A stretch of DNA of 64,000 bases from Lentilactobacillus otakiensis DSM 19908 = JCM 15040 (GCF_001434145.1 NZ_AZED01000008.1:1-64000), one strand, 5' to 3'. Counted from the stretch's first letter, positions 9,168-18,727 are shown. A program made the numbers and translations. The notes: generated by a model from the letters alone, not told the origin.

Positions 9168-9422
9168 CTTATCACTTCCTAAATCGAAAACCTAAAGCGG
9201 CTGTGATCATAGATTGGTGTCCAACCCGACAAAAAAATTCTAGTCAAAGATGCTATTATTACCCATTATATCGACTTTATTGCGATTTAGTAGTTTGACG
9301 ATTTCAAATGTGACAAATTATTTAAAGTTTGCGTTTAGTTTCCGTTTTTCGCAACAAACCGTTTAATAATGCGCATTTTTATGCTATTATTAACCAGTTA
9401 ATTCAAATAAAGGGAGTTCATT

Positions 9423-10133
9423 ATGACAATTTACTCTGGAAAAACCATCCAAGACGCCGTAGAACAGGGTTTAACCGCATTATCACTCACTCAGGACCAA
9501 GTTGAAGTTACTGTTATTCAACAACCTAAGAATGGATTTTTAGGTTTCGGTCGCAAACTTGCACAGGTTGAACTTGCTAAAAAATCAAATACTCAAACTG
9601 AAACAATTACTGATAAACCAAGCCAAAAGCCAGTTTATGATGCCCATACTGATAGTGAAGAAACTGAAAACACCATTGATGTCGAAGAAGTTTCTCAAAA
9701 ATTAGCGAATTACTTGAACGATGTCCTTGAAGCAATGGGGTTCTCGTTCAAATTAAAGTTGGATTTAAAGAGCCGTCACTCAATTTATATTGATATTGAT
9801 ACTGACCAGGAGAGCCGCTTAATCGGCCGTCATGGCCGTACGATTAATGCGCTTCAAAATCTCTCACAGATTTTTATTAATCGTCTTGGTGCCAATAACG
9901 TCAATGTTGAATTGGATACTGCAAACTATCGATCAAGAAGAAGCGAATCATTGGTTCAGTTAGCTGATAAGACCGCTCGGAATGCCATCGCAAATGGCAA
10001 ACCAGTGTACCTTAATCCAATGCCGGCATTTGAACGGAAACAAATTCATAATGCGCTGGCTGACAATGATCATGTCATGACTTACTCGACTGGTAAAGAA
10101 CCCCACCGAGTGATTGTGGTTGCACCAAAATAG
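9423..10133 (+). CDS. jag: RNA-binding protein Jag/KhpB
   Basis: A 236-residue protein with three recognisable parts: the Jag N-terminal domain (MTIYSGKTIQDAVEQGL to about 50, including KNGFLGFGRKLA), a KH domain around ESRLIGRHGRTINALQNL, and an R3H domain near the C-terminus with ERKQIHNAL. KhpB works with KhpA in RNA binding and in cell elongation and division control in related Gram-positives. It has its own upstream region and a ribosome-binding site AAAGGGAG, consistent with its separation from yidC by the inserted genes. Confidence 0.95.
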   Translation: MTIYSGKTIQDAVEQGLTALSLTQDQVEVTVIQQPKNGFLGFGRKLAQVELAKKSNTQTETITDKPSQKPVYDAHTDSEETENTIDVEEVSQKLANYLNDVLEAMGFSFKLKLDLKSRHSIYIDIDTDQESRLIGRHGRTINALQNLSQIFINRLGANNVNVELDTANYRSRRSESLVQLADKTARNAIANGKPVYLNPMPAFERKQIHNALADNDHVMTYSTGKEPHRVIVVAPK

Positions 10134-10211
10134 TTCTCAAAACTGATTGACAATTCAGCATCTATAAAATATTATGTAGGTAATCATTCTTATCTTAACT
10201 AGGTAAAGTAG

Positions 10212-10265
10212 TCAAAGTGCTTTATCCATGCTATCTCTTTTTAGCATGGAGTGGCGCTTTTTTTG
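10212..10265 (+). terminator. Terminator between jag and mnmE
   Basis: The stem CCATGCTA / TAGCATGG is extended by AAGTGC/GCGCTT-type outer pairs and followed by seven T. It separates jag from mnmE. Confidence 0.75.
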
Positions 10266-10332
10266 TGCTTTTAGATAAGTTTTGTGGTTAAATAAAAACA
10301 CTATTCAATTATTCGTGGAGGGAAGCTTAATC

Positions 10333-11727
10333 ATGGTATTAACAACAACAGAATTTGATACGATTGCAGCTATTTCGACACCGCCTGGTGAAGGTGGCAT
10401 CTCAATTGTCCGGATTAGCGGGGAAGAGGCGTTTGATGTTGCCAAAAAGCTCTATCGTGGGAAAAATCTCGATAAAGTTGCTAGCAATACAATTAATTAC
10501 GGTCATATTGTTGATCCCGAAACGAATGAAGAAATCGATGAAGTGATGCTTTCGGTTATGAGAGCACCCCATACCTATACTGAAGAAGATATCGTTGAAA
10601 TCAACTGTCATGGCGGGATTGTTGCCACTAACCGGATTCTCCAATTGGTTTTAAGTTATGGTGCCAGAATGGCAGAACCAGGAGAATTTACCAAACGGGC
10701 CTTCCTGAATGGTCGAATTGATTTATCACAGTCTGAAGCGGTAATGGACCTAATTGAAGCCAAAACGGATCGTTCAATGAAGGCAGCAATCAGCCAGCTG
10801 GACGGTAATTTATCACATTTAATTAAACATCTGCGAAAAGATATTCTCGATGTGCTTGCTCAAGTTGAGGTTAATATCGACTATCCGGAATATGATGATG
10901 TCGAGACGATGACCAGTAAATTATTGCGGGAAAAGGCAACGGATGTCCATACCCGAATTGTCCAACTGCTAAAGACAGCCAAACAAGGTAAGATCTTGCG
11001 TGAAGGTTTAGCAACTTCAATTATTGGTCGACCAAATGTTGGTAAATCAAGTTTACTGAACAATCTGCTGCACGAGGACAAGGCGATTGTGACCGACGTG
11101 CCTGGTACCACTAGAGATGTTCTTGAAGAATACGTGAATGTGCGCGGTGTGCCATTGAAATTAGTGGATACTGCCGGAATCCGTGATACGACAGATAAGG
11201 TTGAAAAAATCGGGGTTGATCGTTCGAGAAAAGCGATCAACAGTGCTGATTTGGTCTTGCTGGTCTTAAATGCCAGTGAGCCTTTGACTGATGAAGATAT
11301 CAAGTTATTAGATGCCACTAAAGATAAACAGCGGATCATCATCCTTAACAAGACAGATTTACCCACCAAGATTGATTTGGATAAGCTCAAATCGCTTGCT
11401 GACGGCAATAACATCATTTCGACTTCTGCGATTAAAGCGGATGGTTTAACGCAGCTCGAAGAATTAATCGCCAAGATGTTCTTCGATGAAGGAATTGAAA
11501 GCAGTCAAAATGACGTCATGGTTACTAATGCCCGACACATCGGTCTGTTGAATCAAGCTAAACAAGCGTTGGAAGACGTTGTCAAGGGCCTCGATGATGG
11601 CATGCCGGTTGATTTGGTCCAGATTGATATGACTCGCTGTTGGGATTTCTTAGGTGAAATCACCGGTGACAGTTATCAAGATGAATTAATTGACCAATTA
11701 TTCAGTCAGTTCTGTTTAGGAAAATAA
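10333..11727 (+). CDS. mnmE: tRNA modification GTPase MnmE
   Basis: A 464-residue GTPase that, with MnmG, adds the carboxymethylaminomethyl (or related) group to wobble uridine 34 of tRNAs. The N-terminal formyl-THF-binding domain contains [15 protein letters not shown]. The G domain contains [17 protein letters not shown] and NKTD. The C-terminus ends in the invariant FCLGK, whose Cys is needed for modification. I chose the ATG at 10333, which is preceded by GTGGAGGGAAG, over an in-frame ATG 51 bases upstream. mnmG follows after a parS-like site. Confidence 0.97.
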   Translation: MVLTTTEFDTIAAISTPPGEGGISIVRISGEEAFDVAKKLYRGKNLDKVASNTINYGHIVDPETNEEIDEVMLSVMRAPHTYTEEDIVEINCHGGIVATNRILQLVLSYGARMAEPGEFTKRAFLNGRIDLSQSEAVMDLIEAKTDRSMKAAISQLDGNLSHLIKHLRKDILDVLAQVEVNIDYPEYDDVETMTSKLLREKATDVHTRIVQLLKTAKQGKILREGLATSIIGRPNVGKSSLLNNLLHEDKAIVTDVPGTTRDVLEEYVNVRGVPLKLVDTAGIRDTTDKVEKIGVDRSRKAINSADLVLLVLNASEPLTDEDIKLLDATKDKQRIIILNKTDLPTKIDLDKLKSLADGNNIISTSAIKADGLTQLEELIAKMFFDEGIESSQNDVMVTNARHIGLLNQAKQALEDVVKGLDDGMPVDLVQIDMTRCWDFLGEITGDSYQDELIDQLFSQFCLGK

Positions 11728-11729
11728 CC

Positions 11730-11745
11730 TGTTTCACATGAAACA
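11730..11745. promoter_or_regulatory. parS-like ParB/Spo0J site 1
   Basis: TGTTTCACATGAAACA in the mnmE-mnmG gap differs from the parS consensus (TGTTTCACGTGAAACA) only at the centre. Read on the other strand it is identical to the copies at 22875, 26050 and 46266. Confidence 0.8.
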
Positions 11746-11760
11746 TTTGGAGGAAAAACA

Positions 11761-13692
11761 GTGAAAAGTTTAAGAGTTAGCGATGTTAAACAAAAGTATC
11801 GCGGCCAAGATTATGATGTTATCGTCGTAGGTGCCGGCCATGCTGGTTGTGAGGCTGCATTAGCAGCTGCCAGAATGGGGAACAAGACCCTGCTTTTGAC
11901 AATCAACTTGGACATGGTTGCATTCATGCCATGTAATCCATCTGTTGGTGGCCCAGCAAAGGGAACTGTTGTCCGCGAAGTTGATGCTTTAGGTGGTGAA
12001 ATGGGTAAGAATATCGATAAAACCTACGTCCAGATGCGGATGTTAAATACCGGTAAAGGCCCTGCTGTTCAAGCATTGCGGGCACAGGCAGACAAACATG
12101 CCTACCATGCTGAAATGAAGCATACAATTGAAAAAGAACCTAATTTGACTTTACGACAGGGAATCGTTGATTCTCTGATCGTTGAAGACGGTGTTTGTAA
12201 AGGTGTCATCACGAATACCGGTGCTGAATGTTACGCCAAGGCAGTGGTGATTGCTGCCGGAACCGCCGCCCGTGGAAAAATTATTATTGGTGAGTTGATG
12301 TACGCTTCTGGTCCTAATAACTCTCAGCCTGCCGAAAAGCTTTCAGGTAACCTGGAAGAACTCGGTTTCGACCTGGAAAGATTTAAGACTGGTACCCCAC
12401 CACGAGTTGATGGCACAACCATTGATTACTCAAAGACAGAAGAACAACCCGGCGACGAAGAGCCGCATCATTTCAGCTTTGAGTCATCCGATGACAACTA
12501 TCTTGCAGTTAAAGATCAATTATCTTGCTGGTTAACTTACACCAACGAAACGACTCATAAAATTATCCGTGATAATCTTGACCGGGCACCGATGTTTACC
12601 GGTGTTATTGAAGGCGTTGGCCCTCGTTATTGTCCTTCAATCGAGGATAAAGTGGTCCGGTTCGCTGACAAGAGTCGCCACCAATTATTCTTGGAGCCGG
12701 AAGGTCGCAAGACTGAAGAGTGGTATGTTGACGGCTTATCAACTTCAATGCCGGAAGAGGTTCAGCAAAAGATGATTCATTCGATTGTCGGAATGGAAAA
12801 CGCTCAAATGATGCGTCCCGGTTATGCGATTGAATACGATGTTGTCGCACCATACCAACTCAAGCCAACCTTGGAAACCAAAGTTGTCAAAAACCTGTAT
12901 ACGGCTGGCCAGACCAACGGAACTTCGGGCTATGAAGAGGCTGCCGGTCAAGGCTTAATCGCCGGAATCAATGCTGGTCGAAGAGCTTTGGGTAAGGGTC
13001 CATTCGTCTTGAAGCGAAATGAAGCCTATATTGGTGTGATGATTGATGATTTGGTTACTAAAGGTACCAAAGAACCCTATCGTTTATTGACCAGTCGAGC
13101 CGAGTATCGCTTACTTTTGCGGACAGATAACGCGGATATGCGTTTGACAGAAAAAGGTCATGAGATTGGCCTAATTTCTGACGAGCGTTATGCAAAATTC
13201 TTGGCAAAGAAAAAAGCGATTGAAGATGAATTCGACCGCTTAAGTACCATTCGGATCAAGCCTTCTGACGAGGTTAACGAATTTGTTCAGGCGCATGGTG
13301 ATAAGCCGCTTCAAGACGGCGTATTGGCATCAATTTTCCTCCGTCGACCTTATGTTGACTACAAGACGTTGATGCGGTTTATTCCCAAATCAGAAGAAAC
13401 CCCGGACCGTCACGTGATTGAACAGATTGAAATTCAAACCAAATATGCCGGCTATATCAAGAAAGCTGAGCAAAGTGTTGAAAAGATGAAGCGCATGGAA
13501 GCCAAGAAGATTCCTGACCGAATCGACTATGACGCCATTGATGGCATTGCCACCGAGGCGCGTCAGAAGCTCCAAAAGATCCATCCGGAAACCATTGCCC
13601 AAGCATCAAGAATAAGCGGTGTTAACCCTGCAGATATCGCCATTTTGAGCGTTTATATTCAGCAGGGAAGGATTAGTAAGTTGGCAGAATAA
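11761..13692 (+). CDS. mnmG: tRNA modification FAD enzyme MnmG (GidA)
   Basis: A 643-residue flavoprotein partner of MnmE in wobble-uridine modification. The N-terminal dinucleotide motif [18 protein letters not shown] is at about residues 22-39, followed by [13 protein letters not shown]. The second signature, [18 protein letters not shown], is near residues 387-404, and the C-terminal helical domain binds MnmE and tRNA. It starts with GTG at 11761, preceded by GGAGGAAAA. It lies 33 bases after mnmE, so the two are co-transcribed. Confidence 0.97.
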   Translation: MKSLRVSDVKQKYRGQDYDVIVVGAGHAGCEAALAAARMGNKTLLLTINLDMVAFMPCNPSVGGPAKGTVVREVDALGGEMGKNIDKTYVQMRMLNTGKGPAVQALRAQADKHAYHAEMKHTIEKEPNLTLRQGIVDSLIVEDGVCKGVITNTGAECYAKAVVIAAGTAARGKIIIGELMYASGPNNSQPAEKLSGNLEELGFDLERFKTGTPPRVDGTTIDYSKTEEQPGDEEPHHFSFESSDDNYLAVKDQLSCWLTYTNETTHKIIRDNLDRAPMFTGVIEGVGPRYCPSIEDKVVRFADKSRHQLFLEPEGRKTEEWYVDGLSTSMPEEVQQKMIHSIVGMENAQMMRPGYAIEYDVVAPYQLKPTLETKVVKNLYTAGQTNGTSGYEEAAGQGLIAGINAGRRALGKGPFVLKRNEAYIGVMIDDLVTKGTKEPYRLLTSRAEYRLLLRTDNADMRLTEKGHEIGLISDERYAKFLAKKKAIEDEFDRLSTIRIKPSDEVNEFVQAHGDKPLQDGVLASIFLRRPYVDYKTLMRFIPKSEETPDRHVIEQIEIQTKYAGYIKKAEQSVEKMKRMEAKKIPDRIDYDAIDGIATEARQKLQKIHPETIAQASRISGVNPADIAILSVYIQQGRISKLAE

Positions 13693-13693
13693 C

Positions 13694-13822
13694 AGAGTGT
13701 GACGAAACCCGTTTTGACCCCGGAGCATAAGATGATTCATTCAATAAGGAACGGTTTTGGTTCCTTGTTGAATGAATTGTCTTATGCAGTAGGGGTCAGG
13801 GTTGTCGGAACACGTTTCGGCT
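13694..13822 (+). repeat. Palindromic intergenic repeat, copy 1
   Basis: It begins AGAGTGTGACGA and ends GGAACACGTTTCGGCT. Inside, GCATAAG and CTTATGC bracket a long variable hairpin with arms related to ATTCATTC/GAATGAAT. The same ends occur at 17709, 17838, 18751 (reverse) and 59541 (reverse) around different hairpins. Confidence 0.8.
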
Positions 13823-13893
13823 ATATATCAGTAAGACAACCAACAAAATGAGTTTAGAGTAAACACATTTTGATTAGTTAAAATCAACCAAAT

Positions 13894-13925
13894 AAGGCTG
13901 GGAGCAAATTGCTCCCAGCCTTTTC
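13894..13925. terminator. Bidirectional terminator before the MFS gene
   Basis: AAGGCTGGGAGC / GCTCCCAGCCTT is a perfect 12-base-pair stem with a five-base loop and T-rich flanks. It lies directly at the 3' end of the minus-strand MFS gene and downstream of mnmG. Confidence 0.85.
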
Positions 13926-13926
13926 A

Positions 13927-15129
13927 TTAATTCAAAGCCTGCTGCTTATTATGAATGGTACTAAACAGAAATAAACTCAAGCCCATGCAGCTCATAATTG
14001 CCACTGACATCGGCAAATACGTGCCAGTTCCCATCAATCCAACCAATGGTGACATAATGCCACCAATTGCGTTTTGAGAAAGCCCCAGCATAGCCGACAA
14101 GCCACCGTTATTATGCAATGTTAGATTCATGATAATTGACGTTGTTAAGGTAAATAGCATTCCGAATTGCGTGACCGTCAAAAATACTAAGATGATCACT
14201 AGGAACAAATTATTCAAGAATAATGCACTGAGTGTGAGTGAAACGGATGTGATGAAGGTGGATGTCAGAATCACTTTTGTTTGGCCCGCTTCGGTGAATC
14301 TCCCTGCTAAAGCACCAGGAATGACTGAGCCAATTGCGATCCCGATACCATTTAATGCATAAAGCAGACTGAAACTCTGAACTGACATATGGAAAAAATT
14401 CTGGAAAACAAATGATGATGCAGAAATATAGCTGAATAAGCCACCAGATACCAAGCCAGTTGCCAGAACCAATCGCATGAAGCGTGAATTTTGCAGCAAC
14501 TTGAACATTTGCCCAATTGATTTTCCGGGACTCCCAGAGATTCGATTTTCAGGCGGTAGTGTTTCCTTGACCCCCAGCCATAAGGCGATCACTAAGACGA
14601 ATCCAATTCCTGCCAACAAGATGAAGATTCCTTGCCACTCAACGTAGCGGATCATAAAACCGCCGATGACCGGTGAGATCACTGGGAAAATCCCGTTGAC
14701 TGCCGATAACATTGAGTAGAACTTAGTTAGGAGTGGGCCTGAGAACATATCTGATGCAATGGCGCGGGACAGCACCTGTCCGCTTGCTCCTGCAAGGCCT
14801 TGAATGAATCGTAGAAGGATTAATAGATAAACCGAGCTGCTGTAAGCAATCATCAACGATACCAAGCCAAAGATGAAGAACCCAATCATCAAGGGCTTCT
14901 TTCGCCCATATTTGTCACTCAAAGGCCCAGAGATTAGCTGTCCGAGTGCCAATCCAATTAGACAGGCACTGAGGCTCAACTGAATCAGGGATGGCTGGGC
15001 ATTCAGATCACGAGTCATTTCGGGCAGTGCCGGTAAATATAGATCAATTGAAAGTGGCCCAGTCGCACTGATTGTTCCCAGAATGAAGACCAACCAGATT
15101 TTACTTTTTAATTTTGGAGTTGCATTCAT
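13927..15129 (-). CDS. Bcr/CflA family multidrug efflux MFS transporter
   Basis: A 400-residue MFS protein with twelve probable membrane helices. The family start appears as GPLSIDLYLPALPEMTRDL (about 24-42), and the loop 2-3 motif GPLSDKYGRKKPLMIG follows helix 2. Members export small drugs by proton antiport. GAGGTAAC precedes the ATG. A second member of the same subfamily is encoded at 55647-56849. Substrates cannot be inferred. Confidence 0.9.
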   Translation of the reverse strand: MNATPKLKSKIWLVFILGTISATGPLSIDLYLPALPEMTRDLNAQPSLIQLSLSACLIGLALGQLISGPLSDKYGRKKPLMIGFFIFGLVSLMIAYSSSVYLLILLRFIQGLAGASGQVLSRAIASDMFSGPLLTKFYSMLSAVNGIFPVISPVIGGFMIRYVEWQGIFILLAGIGFVLVIALWLGVKETLPPENRISGSPGKSIGQMFKLLQNSRFMRLVLATGLVSGGLFSYISASSFVFQNFFHMSVQSFSLLYALNGIGIAIGSVIPGALAGRFTEAGQTKVILTSTFITSVSLTLSALFLNNLFLVIILVFLTVTQFGMLFTLTTSIIMNLTLHNNGGLSAMLGLSQNAIGGIMSPLVGLMGTGTYLPMSVAIMSCMGLSLFLFSTIHNKQQALN

Positions 15130-15332
15130 GTCGTTACCTCTATTTCACAAGCAGAGTCATACAAAATATCATACAGTTTGATTTTAATATGAGCAATAAA
15201 TTAGGGTTCCCTTAATTAGCGGCGAAAGTGTTGTCATGGTGGGCAAATGTGATAGAATTAATATCGATTGCGTAAGCTAACCGTTATGGATAGTATGCAT
15301 TCCTAATTGTGTAGTTCACAAAGGAGCTTGAA

Positions 15333-15920
15333 ATGAAAGTATTTAAAGAAATCATGAGTTGGGTAATTCCCATCCTGGTCGGCCTATTGGTTGCCCTTTT
15401 AATTCGCCAGTTTGTCTTTACGTTTGCCAGAGTTGACGGACCTTCAATGGAGCCCAACTTGGTTAACAAAGAAAGGTTAATCGTCTGGCGGCATGCCAAG
15501 GTCAAGCATTTGAGCGTCATTGTCTTTGATGCCCATGGCGAAGACCCAACGGCCACTAAGCCTAAGACAGATTATGTCAAACGGGTCATTGGCCTTCCTG
15601 GTGACACAGTTTCCAGCAAGAATGGCAACCTTTATGTGAATGGTAAAGTTGTGCCACAGAAGTTCATCAGTATGAATGAGCGGACGACCGGTACTGGGAA
15701 TTGGGATTTGAAGTCACTTTCCAAGAGCTGGAATAAGAATACCAACGCTACTAAAGTTCCCAAGGGTGAATATTTTGTCCTTGGTGATCATCGAAGTGTT
15801 TCTAATGACGGTCGATACTGGGGCTTTGTGCCAAAGAAGAAGATTACTGGAGTTGCTAAGACTTTCTTCTGGGAAACTAATAAGACCAAACGAACCAACG
15901 TTAATAATTTGGGATACTAA
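15333..15920 (+). CDS. lepB: Signal peptidase I
   Basis: A 195-residue type I signal peptidase with one N-terminal membrane helix (about 9-30). It has the catalytic serine in DGPSMEPNL (Ser38), the catalytic lysine in YVKRVIGLPGD (Lys83) and the late box VLGDHRSVSNDGRYWG. It removes signal peptides of secreted proteins on the outer face of the membrane. The many secreted proteins in this window are expected substrates. AAAGGAG precedes the ATG. Confidence 0.96.
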   Translation: MKVFKEIMSWVIPILVGLLVALLIRQFVFTFARVDGPSMEPNLVNKERLIVWRHAKVKHLSVIVFDAHGEDPTATKPKTDYVKRVIGLPGDTVSSKNGNLYVNGKVVPQKFISMNERTTGTGNWDLKSLSKSWNKNTNATKVPKGEYFVLGDHRSVSNDGRYWGFVPKKKITGVAKTFFWETNKTKRTNVNNLGY

Positions 15921-15939
15921 AAATTCTCACACGACAAAT

Positions 15940-15987
15940 AATCTCACTAAAAGATTAATTACGAAATCTTTTAGTGAGATTTTTTAT
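15940..15987. terminator. Bidirectional terminator between lepB and the phosphatase gene
   Basis: AATCTCACTAAAAGATT / AATCTTTTAGTGAGATT form a 17-base-pair stem with a T-rich tail on both strands. It separates convergent genes and slightly overlaps the 3' end of the phosphatase gene. Confidence 0.9.
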
Positions 15988-16622
15988 TTATTATACGAAA
16001 TTATTTTCGGCTTATCTGTAACGTCCAGTTTTGTAATACTACCATTATCTGGCTGTTCAACATAGGGAACAGTCTCTGTATAAAGGGTTGCCAGATTTCT
16101 CAAAAATGTTCCATGTGAAACAACCAGGGCATTTTGACCATCTTTTAATTCGTTTTGGATGTGCTCAACTGCGACTTGAATGCGTTTTTTAAGATGATCA
16201 GATGTCTCTGCTTCGTGAAATGGGTCGGCATCATACATAAAGTCACGCATTTTCAGTAACCCATATTCCTTAATTAGATCTTCCTGATTGCGATGCCCAA
16301 GTGGCCCGCCAATCATATTCCAGGTTTGGATGCTGTCAATGCCTTCAAAAGAACCAAAGTAAATTTCGCGGACGTCCTGATGCACCTCACGGGTGATATC
16401 TTTGGAAGCTTGGTTATTGTCCAGAATAATTCCCAATGTGTGGATGGCACGCATCATATCGGAGCTTATCGCTAAGTCAAAGTGGGTCTGTGCCAGCTTT
16501 TGGCCGGTTGCCTTTGCTTGGGCTTCCCCTTTTTTAGTCAGGGGTGAGTCGATCCAACCCTGCATTCTACGAAATTGATTGAGTAAAGTTTGACCGTGAC
16601 GGACAAAATAAATGGTTTTCAT
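15984..16622 (-). CDS. Histidine phosphatase family protein (phosphoglycerate mutase-like)
   Basis: A 212-residue cytoplasmic enzyme of the histidine phosphatase superfamily. It has the catalytic RHG motif in IYFVRHGQTLLNQFRRMQGW (about 4-23) and the second catalytic histidine in LVVSHGTFLRN (about 165-175). The family includes metabolite phosphatases and mutases, and the substrate is unknown. It lacks a signal peptide, unlike the related secreted protein at 56897-58057. A parS-like site lies inside the gene (16107-16122). AAAGGA precedes the ATG. Confidence 0.88.
   Translation of the reverse strand: MKTIYFVRHGQTLLNQFRRMQGWIDSPLTKKGEAQAKATGQKLAQTHFDLAISSDMMRAIHTLGIILDNNQASKDITREVHQDVREIYFGSFEGIDSIQTWNMIGGPLGHRNQEDLIKEYGLLKMRDFMYDADPFHEAETSDHLKKRIQVAVEHIQNELKDGQNALVVSHGTFLRNLATLYTETVPYVEQPDNGSITKLDVTDKPKIISYNK
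16107..16122. promoter_or_regulatory. parS-like ParB/Spo0J site 2
   Basis: TGTTCCATGTGAAACA lies within the histidine phosphatase gene. It has the same asymmetric ATG centre as the other copies and a C at position 5, as in the B. subtilis parS. Confidence 0.75.
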
Positions 16623-16769
16623 ATCGAATCCTTTCGAGTTATTTTCTGTATCTAATTATATAAGAAATGCGGGCAAACAACACCCCTAACCACATATTTA
16701 TTCGAGTTCACAATTTCGTCACACTTATTTAAGGCTGATTTAAGTTCGCGGCAATAATATAAAGACAAT

Positions 16770-16921
16770 CAATTTTGAAAGATAAATTGGTCAAACAAGT
16801 GAACTTACTCCTCCAAAGTATGAAACTTGATTATCTTACGTCTCCCCCAAGAAGTAAGATCCCCTTTAATATGAATATGATTTGTAGCAACGCCTGGGTC
16901 CTTAGTCTCGGGCGCTTTTTT
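16770..16921 (+). ncRNA. Candidate small regulatory RNA with a CCCCC loop
   Basis: The gene-free stretch 16623-16982 contains three C-rich motifs: ACTCCTCC (about 16807), TCTCCCCC (16841-16848) and TCCCC (about 16860). The middle one lies in the 14-base loop of a 7-base-pair hairpin (ATCTTAC 16833-16839, GTAAGAT 16854-16860). The stretch ends in a G/C-rich hairpin and TTTTTT (about 16892-16921). This resembles staphylococcal Rsa-type RNAs, which use loop UCCC motifs against ribosome-binding sites. The promoter is weak (an AT-rich -10 near 16755-16763), so the 5' end is approximate. The kptA promoter appears to lie after the terminator (TATAAT at 16945-16950). Confidence 0.5.
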
Positions 16922-16982
16922 GTGGTCTGTGTGCAATTTGGGATTATAATAAAGTTAACATGGAGAGAATGGAGTCTTTCAA

Positions 16983-17531
16983 ATGGATCATCAATTAACC
17001 CGGTTAAGTAAACGATTATCATTTGTTCTGCGTCACCATCCGGACAAGATTGGCATTCGGCTGGATCATTATGGTCGGGTAGATTTGCAGACGTTGATTG
17101 AAAAATTTAACCGGCACTATGGAACCCCAATCAGTGAAAAAATAATCCGCGAAATCATGAAAGATAGTGACAAGCAGCGATATGCGATCGAAGGTAACAC
17201 AATCAGGGCGTTATATGGCCACAGCGTCCCCGTAGAGCCCTTAACGCCACCGACTGAACCACCAGAGAAGCTCTATCACGGAACCACACACGTGGCGGCT
17301 GAATTCATTGTCGATGAAGGCTTAAAAAAGATGGACCGCGATTTTGTGCATTTGTCTGCCAATACCAAGATGGCTGTTCAGGTGGGCAAAAGACGTGATC
17401 CACACCCTGTTATATTCGAAGTGGCTGCGAGAAAAGCTGCCGATTCAGGAATTTTATTTTATCCAACACAAAGCGGCATTTGGCTGGTTGATGCAATGCC
17501 GGCCAATTTCCTTAAAATTATTGCTCAGTAA
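16983..17531 (+). CDS. kptA: RNA 2'-phosphotransferase (KptA/Tpt1 family)
   Basis: A 182-residue protein of the Tpt1/KptA family, which moves an RNA 2'-phosphate to NAD+ to give ADP-ribose 1'',2''-cyclic phosphate. Visible conserved parts: RLSKRLSFVLRHHPDKIG near the N-terminus, the LYHGTTHVAAEFIVDEGL segment (about 95-112), and FVHLSANTKMAVQVGKRR. In fungi it finishes tRNA splicing. In bacteria the physiological role is unclear. GGAG lies eight bases before the ATG. A 52-residue zinc-ribbon gene follows after 20 bases. Confidence 0.92.
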   Translation: MDHQLTRLSKRLSFVLRHHPDKIGIRLDHYGRVDLQTLIEKFNRHYGTPISEKIIREIMKDSDKQRYAIEGNTIRALYGHSVPVEPLTPPTEPPEKLYHGTTHVAAEFIVDEGLKKMDRDFVHLSANTKMAVQVGKRRDPHPVIFEVAARKAADSGILFYPTQSGIWLVDAMPANFLKIIAQ

Positions 17532-17551
17532 AGAAATGAAGGGACACCAAG

Positions 17552-17710
17552 ATGAGTAATCAAGATGAAAAAGAACCAAAACCAGCTAAGATCAGAAGGC
17601 CCATGCAGGGAAACTGTCCAAAGTGCCATCGACCAATGTCGATTAGTTACGGGCTGAATCGGTGTCCTAATTGTGGCTTTATATTTAAGTCGAATTTCAA
17701 AGTTGAATAG
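17552..17710 (+). CDS. Small zinc-ribbon protein
   Basis: A 52-residue protein with two CPxC knuckles, NCPKCHRPM and RCPNCGF, predicting one structural zinc. The N-terminus is charged and Pro/Lys-rich. AAGGGA lies seven bases before the ATG, and the gene follows kptA closely, so they probably share a message. No function can be named, and an RNA-binding helper of KptA is only a guess from position. The stop codon TAG is already part of the next repeat element. Confidence 0.75.
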   Translation: MSNQDEKEPKPAKIRRPMQGNCPKCHRPMSISYGLNRCPNCGFIFKSNFKVE

Positions 17711-17837
17711 AGTGTGACGAGATCCGGGTGATCGCGGTGCATAAGCAGGCAAGGGCAATTGATGAACGATTTTTATTCATTGATTGCCCTTGCCTGTTTA
17801 TGTGTAGCCATCGGGGTCATCAGAGCACGTTTCGGCT
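17709..17837 (+). repeat. Palindromic intergenic repeat, copy 2
   Basis: Ends AGAGTGTGACGA and AGAGCACGTTTCGGCT match copy 1. Its central hairpin (GCAGGCAAGGGCAAT / ATTGCCCTTGCCTG around TGATGAACGATTTTTATTCA) is unrelated in sequence to that of copy 1. It overlaps the stop codon of the zinc-ribbon gene. Confidence 0.8.
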
Positions 17838-17963
17838 AGAGCGTGATGAGGGCTGTGTGCCCCCGGAGTGTAAGACGGAAATATTAATGATGAATGGTCT
17901 TTATTCATCATTAATATTTTTCACTTGCACAGTAGGGAGCAGGCCCGTCAGAGCACGTTTCGG
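17838..17963 (+). repeat. Palindromic intergenic repeat, copy 3
   Basis: It directly abuts copy 2. It begins AGAGCGTGATGAG and ends AGAGCACGTTTCGG, with a third unrelated AT-rich hairpin (AATATTAATGATGAAT / ATTCATCATTAATATT). The rest of the gap to 18144 holds only the ribosome-binding site of the next gene as far as I can see. Confidence 0.78.
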
Positions 17964-18144
17964 AACCCCCATTTCCAAAGGATTTCTTAAGATATCCGCA
18001 TTTACCCAGCATAATGCCCAGTCTTAAGTCTCAATTAAGTTTCCCCCGATATTCTAACAACATCAAATATGAAGGGAGGGCAACTTGATTAGCAGCTTAG
18101 ATCAAACCAACAATCTTTTAGCCACGAAAGGAAGTTTTTAATTA

Positions 18145-18615
18145 ATGAAAATTAAAAAATATTTAATCACCTTTGGAGCCGCAGCCGCGATGGTCGCACC
18201 AACATTCTTAGGTAGCGCGATTGCCAATGCTGATACAGTTCCAGCTCAACAGCAAGATAGAAAATCAGGCAGTGCTAAGCAATCCAAACACGCAAATGGT
18301 GACAACTTAACTCAAAGATCGCGTGAGAGCGGCAGTCAATATACCAACGATAACTCCGGCTATAACGTGACAGTCAAGGCAACCAATTTGATCAATACAC
18401 TCCACTACAACGTGAAAACCTCGACAGATAGTGGCGCTTCAAGTGCTGATCCATTTTCAATCAGCATTTACAAAGATGGTGAGCTTTATAAGACGATCAG
18501 TTCATCAACTGGAACATTGAGTGGCAGCTTGTGGGTGGGCTCAGGCACATACTCGATTAAAGTCTATACCACCAGTGCTGCCAACCATTGGACAGGCGGA
18601 TTAGCCACTTCCTAA
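18145..18615 (+). CDS. Small secreted protein of unknown function
   Basis: A 156-residue protein with a clear signal peptide (MKIKKYLITFGAAAAMVAP, likely cleaved after ANA near residue 29). A hydrophilic Lys/Gln/Ser-rich linker follows, then a C-terminal part (about 70-156) rich in Thr, Ser, Tyr and Val with alternating hydrophobic residues, as in a beta-sandwich. There is no sorting signal or Cys. AGGAAG precedes the ATG. I do not recognise the family. It is monocistronic, with a terminator following. Confidence 0.75.
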   Translation: MKIKKYLITFGAAAAMVAPTFLGSAIANADTVPAQQQDRKSGSAKQSKHANGDNLTQRSRESGSQYTNDNSGYNVTVKATNLINTLHYNVKTSTDSGASSADPFSISIYKDGELYKTISSSTGTLSGSLWVGSGTYSIKVYTTSAANHWTGGLATS

Positions 18616-18683
18616 AAGGTGCAATCTAACGGGATAAAGTTTTCATTTAGGTCAAATGAATACAAATGGGTCAATCTAAAAAG

Positions 18684-18727
18684 TGAGGCTGGGACAAAAG
18701 TGCAAACTTTTGCCTCAGCCCTTTTTA
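18684..18727 (+). terminator. Terminator after the secreted-protein gene
   Basis: GAGGCTG...CAAAAG pairs with CTTTTG...CAGCCT around TGCAAA, followed by CCTTTTT. It also resembles the ends of the intergenic repeats in being hairpin-rich. Confidence 0.7.

Noticed and set aside
10881-11474. 197-codon minus-strand frame inside mnmE
   Set aside because: It is fully covered by the well-supported mnmE gene and resembles no protein family.
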